Assembly (NCBI GenBank): GCA_903632075.3
Contig: CAHIKZ030004727.1
Span: 542,501-606,500, forward strand
Direction of reading: 5' to 3'
DNA length: 64,000 bases
DNA from: Acanthosepion pharaonis
Taxonomy: Eukaryota; Mollusca; Cephalopoda; Sepiida; Sepiidae
The notes below the pieces were generated by a model that saw nothing but the letters and a program-made list of their open reading frames with translations, was not told where the DNA came from and did no database searches. The translations under genes were made by a program, and so were the position numbers. Below are positions 62,654-64,000 of the stretch, one piece after another. The number at the start of each line of letters is the position of its first letter. Position 1 is the first letter of the stretch.

Positions 62654-62935
62654 GGATGTTTGGGTAGTGTAATGGATAATGGCTAGGAATTGTTAATCGG
62701 AGAACAGAGTTCCAATTCCAGTCGGGTTCGTTGTATTTACTTACGCGCAAATACTCTTAGGAAAAGTATGAATCCACCTCTTTTCCTCCTAGCTATGGGT
62801 TAATTAGTAGTACTCATAGCACTAAATCATTATTATCTCCAAAAATAGAATAAAATTGAGTACAAAAAATATTAAGATTTCAGCATTAAATAGCCCATAG
62901 AGGTGTTGATATGCCGCTAAACAAAAATAACCATT
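62654..62935 (+). repeat. SINE-D copy joined to the 5S-like unit
   Basis: GGATGTTTGGGTAGTGTAAT (A-box region), GAGTTCCAATTCCAGTCGGG (B-box region), AGTATGAATCCACCTCTTTT, AGCTATGGGTTAATTAGTAG and the tail GCATTAAATAGCCCATAGAG, TTGATATGCCGCTAAAC follow in order. Near 62850 is a SINE-B-type segment, so the tail is shared between families. Confidence 0.78.
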
Positions 62936-63434
62936 CAACAACCTATCTATTACGAGAGGACCAGGCAACTTAAGTAATGACGTGTTAGCAAATGCTTCTA
63001 TTTGCGTTTTCGTTCATAATTTACTGAGATGGTATTTTTCTCTCCCAACATTCAAATGAGAAAATGCACAAAGAAACACGGGTGGGGTAGTTTATTTAGC
63101 TTTCTTCCTGGCTCTTGTAAAATATCAGTGAAAGAAGAAATAAACATGTATATGTCGTAAATAACGCAGTTGAAAAGGTGGTAGAAATTCGAACATGGCA
63201 CAAGTAAAAACAACGGTTTAGGGATAGAGGTGGGTGCTGAAAATGCGATAGAACACGACAAAGAGAAATAAAGGAGAAGAGGGTATGAAAGCTGCAGAGA
63301 GTATGGTCACTAAACAAAAAGAGTGATAGAAAGAAGGTGGGAATGGACAAATAGAGAGACTGGAAAAGAACGAAAGGAAAAAATAAGAAAATAAATAGAA
63401 AACGGAAAAGAAAATATCAAGAAAATACCTGAAT

Positions 63435-63436
63435 GT

Positions 63437-63472
<36 letters not shown>

Positions 63473-63480
63473 TGGTAGCA

Positions 63481-63521
<41 letters not shown>

Positions 63522-64000
63522 TGGTAGCCAAGAAAGAAAGGAGAAACTGTAATTCAAGGGAACTGTGTTAAAGAACATAATCTGTATTTGATAGAGAGAG
63601 AGAGAGAAAAAGAGAGATGATAATTGAGAAAGAAAGAAGCAAAAATAAAAAAGAATATAAGAGAGATGGGAAAACGGAATCAAAACGAAGGAAAAAACAA
63701 ACATAAAATAGAAATAAAAGAAGGGAAGAAAGAAAGAAAAACGAAAGAAAGAAAGAAAGAAAAAGAAAGGGAAAAAGGAAGATTAACATGAAATAGAAAG
63801 AAAAATGAAAGAAAATAGACAAACATAAAATGAATAGAAAGAAAAAGAAAGAAAATTAGACAAACATGAAAGAAAATTAGACAGACATAAAAGAAAGAAA
63901 GAACGAACGAAAGAAAGAATGAAAGAAAAGGAAAAAAATGGAAAGATGAAAGAAAGAAAATAGACAAACATAAATTGGAAAGAAAGAAAGAAAGAAAGAA
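63435..64000. repeat. (GAAA)n-rich purine tract
   Basis: Almost pure A and G on the forward strand to the window edge. Pure (GAAA)n lies at 63437-63470, 63481-63520 and in many short runs. ATTGGTAGCAAAGAAAGAAA is duplicated (63470, 63519), as are GACAAACAT...AAATAGA phrases. Phe/Ser/Leu-rich reverse-strand frames are artefacts. Confidence 0.92.

Noticed and set aside
63052..63971. Several overlapping reverse-strand frames rich in Phe, Ser and Leu
   Set aside because: Translation of the (GAAA)n tract; they resemble membrane proteins only by composition.

Overview
This 64 kb window looks like animal nuclear DNA from an intergenic or intronic, repeat-saturated region. No complete host gene was recognised. 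The best guess for the source is a cephalopod mollusc, probably an octopus. That is an inference from the dense (AT)n, (TATC)n, (CA)n and (GA)n arrays, the abundant tRNA-like SINEs, the mix of Jockey/CR1-like and RTE/CFDP2-like LINEs, Penelope-like and Tc1/mariner remnants, and the AT-rich background. It was not tested by any search.

Layout. 0-13 kb: an 0.8 kb duplicated segment; a Tc1-like element with terminal repeats and a decayed transposase (1475-2989); tetranucleotide arrays; SINEs; a reverse-strand LINE remnant (about 7.0-7.7 kb); a long pyrimidine tract; and a head-to-head SINE cluster carrying a perfect 46-bp palindrome. 13-14 kb: a reverse-strand 5S rRNA-like sequence beside a GC-richer repeat, then an exon-like open stretch of 75 residues behind a splice-acceptor-like site. 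14-23 kb: LINE tails, a mariner-like pseudogene and a run of hairpin (foldback) elements abutting (AT)n arrays.

23.4-28.0 kb: the best-defined feature, a Ty3/gypsy-type LTR retrotransposon. It has 412/411-bp LTRs, 5-bp GTTTT target duplications, an open gag with two zinc knuckles, and pol in the order protease, reverse transcriptase, RNase H, integrase. Pol is broken by stops and frameshifts although the LTRs differ by only two substitutions and three A-run indels.

28-64 kb: a Penelope-like reverse transcriptase remnant, two SINE families with several copies each, a second Tc1-like element, Jockey/CR1-like LINE fragments (including a 340-bp near-identical repeat), more foldbacks (one a 136-bp palindrome with no spacer, one about 640 bp, one about 760 bp), two further copies of the exon-like cassette near 49.4 kb, and two tandem 5S-like units fused to a tRNA-like SINE near 62.4-62.9 kb.

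The DNA works as a layered archive of mobile elements rather than as a gene cluster. The items most worth following are the 5S/tRNA chimeric SINE, the repeated exon-like cassette, the association of foldbacks with (AT)n, and the young-looking LTR element with a broken pol. All family names rest on motifs and between-copy similarity read by eye. Boundaries given for SINE and LINE fragments are approximate.
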